From positions 1 to 14,790 of the forward strand of contig CANQTJ010000027.1 of the NCBI GenBank assembly GCA_947626705.1: DNA of 14,790 nt, read 5' to 3'. Source of the DNA: an uncultured Clostridia bacterium. GTDB taxonomy: Bacteria > Bacillota > Clostridia > TANB77 > CAG-508. The stretch's first letter is position 1, and every line of letters begins with the position of its first letter. Of this stretch, positions 13,145 through 14,790 are shown piece after piece. Made by a program: the position numbers and the translations under genes. The notes under the pieces were generated by a model, which searched no databases, was not told the DNA's origin, and was given only the letters and a program-made list of their open reading frames with translations.

Positions 13145-14509
13145 ATGAAAATACCTGTTAAAAAGAATGAACAATATATAGTAGATATAATAGATAATGG
13201 ATTTGAAGGAGAAGGAATTGCAAAAATAAATAATTTTACAATTTTTATTCCGGGAGCTATAAAAGGCGAAAAAATAAAAATAGTAATTGTAAAAGTATTA
13301 TCATCACATTCCTTTGGAAAAATATTAGAAATAATAGAAGAAGCCCCATCAAGACAAGAAACAGATTGTAAAACATATAAAAGATGTGGTGGATGTAACT
13401 TAAGACATATAAAATATGAAGAAACACTAAAAATGAAACAAAATGCAGTACAAAGTTTAGTAAATAAAACATTAAAAACGAAAGTCAAAGTTCAAGAAAC
13501 AATAGGAATGGAAAATCCATTTCATTATAGAAATAAAGCACAATATCCATTAGGAATTAATAAAGAAGGAGAGCCCATAATAGGTGTATTTGCAAACAGA
13601 ACACATGAAGTAATACCAATGGAAAAATGCTTAATTCAAAGCGAAAGGTCAGAAGAAATTGCTAAATACATTTTAAACTTCATCAAAGAAAACAATATAA
13701 GTATTTATGATGAAAATACCAGAAAGGGTTTATTTAGACATATTGTAATAAAAGTTGGAATTAAAACAAAACAAATAATGTGCATATTAGTTATTAATGG
13801 AAAAGTTATACCAAAAGAAGAAACATTAGTACAAGAATTATTAAAAAAATTTCCACAGATTGTTACAGTTGTAAAAAATATTAATGCAGAAAATACGAAT
13901 GTAATTTTAGGACAAGAGAATATAAATTTATATGGAAATGGTTTTATAGAAGATATATTAGGAGAATATAAATTTAAAATATCTCCATTATCTTTTTATC
14001 AAGTAAATCCTATTCAAGCAGAAAAATTATATAATCTAGGTGTTGAAATGGCACAAATTTCTAAACAAGATACTGTATTTGATTTATATTGTGGAATAGG
14101 TACAATTTCTCTATTTATGGCAAAATATGCAAAAAAAGTTTATGGAATAGAAATTGTGAAAGAAGCGGTAGATATGGCAAAAGAAAATGCCATTTTAAAT
14201 AATATACAAAATGTTGAGTTCTTTGCAGGAGATGTAGAAATTGTATTAGATGAACTTATTAATAATAAAAAAATTGTTGCAGATATTGTTATGTTTGATC
14301 CACCTCGTAAGGGCTTAGATAAAAATACAATTAATAATATTTTAAATATTAAACCTAAAAAGATTGTTTATATTAGTTGTAATCCTGCAACTTTAGTTAG
14401 AGATTTGGCTGAGTTTGAAGAACAATATGACATAAATTCTATTGTTCCTGTTGATATGTTTCCATATACGAGTCATGTTGAGTGTGTGGCAGTACTTAAC
14501 CTTAAATAG
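13145..14509 (+). CDS. rlmD: 23S rRNA (uracil-5-)-methyltransferase RlmD-like
   Basis: The enzyme methylates C5 of a uracil in 23S rRNA using S-adenosylmethionine. A TRAM domain lies at about 5-62, followed by the iron-sulfur cluster cysteines Cys75, Cys81, Cys84 (CKTYKRCGGCNLRH) and Cys162 (PMEKC). The methyltransferase core has FDLYCGIGTISLFMA (SAM site), FDPPRKGLD, and the nucleophile Cys412 in YISCNPATLVRDL. Length is 454 residues. The start is placed at ATG 13145, 5 bases after AGGAG (13135-13139); ATG 13142 is the alternative, and a TTG at 13112 would overlap yebC. In Firmicutes the RlmD-like family has several paralogues (RlmCD type modifying two uracils), so the exact target is not certain. 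It is the last gene before a terminator and a second integrase. Confidence 0.92.
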   Translation: MKIPVKKNEQYIVDIIDNGFEGEGIAKINNFTIFIPGAIKGEKIKIVIVKVLSSHSFGKILEIIEEAPSRQETDCKTYKRCGGCNLRHIKYEETLKMKQNAVQSLVNKTLKTKVKVQETIGMENPFHYRNKAQYPLGINKEGEPIIGVFANRTHEVIPMEKCLIQSERSEEIAKYILNFIKENNISIYDENTRKGLFRHIVIKVGIKTKQIMCILVINGKVIPKEETLVQELLKKFPQIVTVVKNINAENTNVILGQENINLYGNGFIEDILGEYKFKISPLSFYQVNPIQAEKLYNLGVEMAQISKQDTVFDLYCGIGTISLFMAKYAKKVYGIEIVKEAVDMAKENAILNNIQNVEFFAGDVEIVLDELINNKKIVADIVMFDPPRKGLDKNTINNILNIKPKKIVYISCNPATLVRDLAEFEEQYDINSIVPVDMFPYTSHVECVAVLNLK

Positions 14510-14570
14510 TTTTGAAATTATTCTAACTGTAAGGATAGATGGTTTAAATATTAGAAAAATTATTTTTAAT

Positions 14571-14592
14571 ATCTAACTAAAATCTAACTAAA
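14571..14592 (+). repeat. Perfect tandem 11-base repeat
   Basis: ATCTAACTAAA at 14571-14581 and 14582-14592, with TCTAACT also at 14522-14528. An 11-base period fits one helical turn. It lies between rlmD and the integrase 3' end, where arm-type integrase sites or an attachment site would be expected. Confidence 0.5.
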
Positions 14593-14643
14593 GTATAATT
14601 TTAATTAAATATAATAAAAATTTTGAAAAATTGTAAATATATT

Positions 14644-14679
14644 AAATCTAGTTTAGAAAATTGCTAAGCTAGATTTTTT
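14644..14679 (+). terminator. Intrinsic terminator downstream of rlmD
   Basis: AAATCTAGTTTAG (14644-14656) pairs with CTAAGCTAGATTT (14664-14676), 13 pairs with one G-U, loop AAAATTG, T's 14674-14679. It ends the plus-strand cluster and touches the stop codon of the facing integrase. Confidence 0.8.
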
Positions 14680-14790
14680 AATTCTTAAAACTAAATGCAG
14701 AAGATATAGCCTCAGCAGATAGTAATTTAGAATTTATATCTAAATGAGCATATATATTAGCAGTAGTAGAAAAATCAGAATGACCAAGCC
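14678..14790 (-). CDS. Tyrosine recombinase/integrase, C-terminal end (partial)
   Basis: The minus-strand frame ends at TAA (14678-14680) and runs off the right edge after 36 residues. It reads LGHSDFSTTANIYAHLDINS and on to the stop. LGHSDFSTT is the conserved LGH block with its following helix, and Tyr in NIYAHLD is the nucleophile. The C-terminal tail after the Tyr is 23 residues. It differs from the broken integrase at 921-2061 (LGHKNIQTTLNTYASVLD), so it is a second element. Integrase genes usually lie at the end of their element, with the 3' end toward the attachment site, so the junction is probably between 14510 and 14678. Confidence 0.88.
   Translation of the reverse strand, partial: LGHSDFSTTANIYAHLDINSKLLSAEAISSAFSFKN

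Noticed and set aside
13063..13488. Minus-strand frames over the yebC-rlmD junction
   Set aside because: They cover two conserved genes and encode low-complexity Phe/Leu/Ile-rich sequence.
1..14790. CRISPR array or tRNA/rRNA genes
   Set aside because: No regularly spaced repeats of 25-40 bases and no tRNA- or rRNA-like segments other than the tmRNA were found.

Overview
The window is very AT-rich DNA, with many coding rows near 15-30% G+C. Its genes have strong AAGGAGG ribosome sites and TTGACA/TATAAT-like promoters with 17-base spacers. Gene content and style (ssrA, alaS, addA, yebC, rlmD, RluA family, a pilin-like protein with a G|ITLVALVITI start) point to a low-GC Firmicute, most likely an anaerobic, possibly gut, clostridium. 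No species can be named from sequence alone.

Layout, left to right. (1) 1-400: start of an M14 zinc carboxypeptidase on the minus strand, divergent from ssrA. (2) 485-840: complete tmRNA with tag ADNEELAYAA. (3) 841-2061: a tyrosine integrase abutting the tmRNA 3' end, broken by two single-base losses in A-runs, so a decayed element integrated at ssrA. (4) 2091-2464: an accessory region with a large inverted repeat, a candidate short hairpin RNA, and a compact two-RNA locus. In the last, a 22-codon hydrophobic peptide gene faces an antisense promoter; the two transcripts share a bidirectional terminator and carry direct repeats placed as in par/Fst type I toxin-antitoxin loci. (5) 2708-3250: a pilin-like protein. 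(6) 3277-4585: an islet of two convergent, higher-GC genes (an unknown 113-aa protein and a SleB-like cell-wall hydrolase) driven from both ends by nearly identical promoters. (7) 4632-5498: an RluA-family pseudouridine synthase on the minus strand.

From 5789 rightwards all core genes are on the plus strand and closely spaced: a compact alaS without C-Ala domain or editing-domain beta-barrel, a HIT-family hydrolase, addA (double-strand break repair nuclease-helicase, with the frame broken exactly at Walker A), an FxLYD-like membrane protein, yebC and rlmD. This cluster serves translation, RNA modification and repair. (8) 14510-14790: a tandem repeat, a strong terminator and the 3' end of a second, different tyrosine integrase, suggesting another integrated element starting just beyond the window.

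The best candidate for an undescribed system is the par-like locus at 2208-2464. Its architecture is read directly from the sequence, but the peptide does not look like Fst. Second is the islet with mirrored promoters. The three frame breaks (two in the integrase, one in addA) could be real or could be assembly errors.
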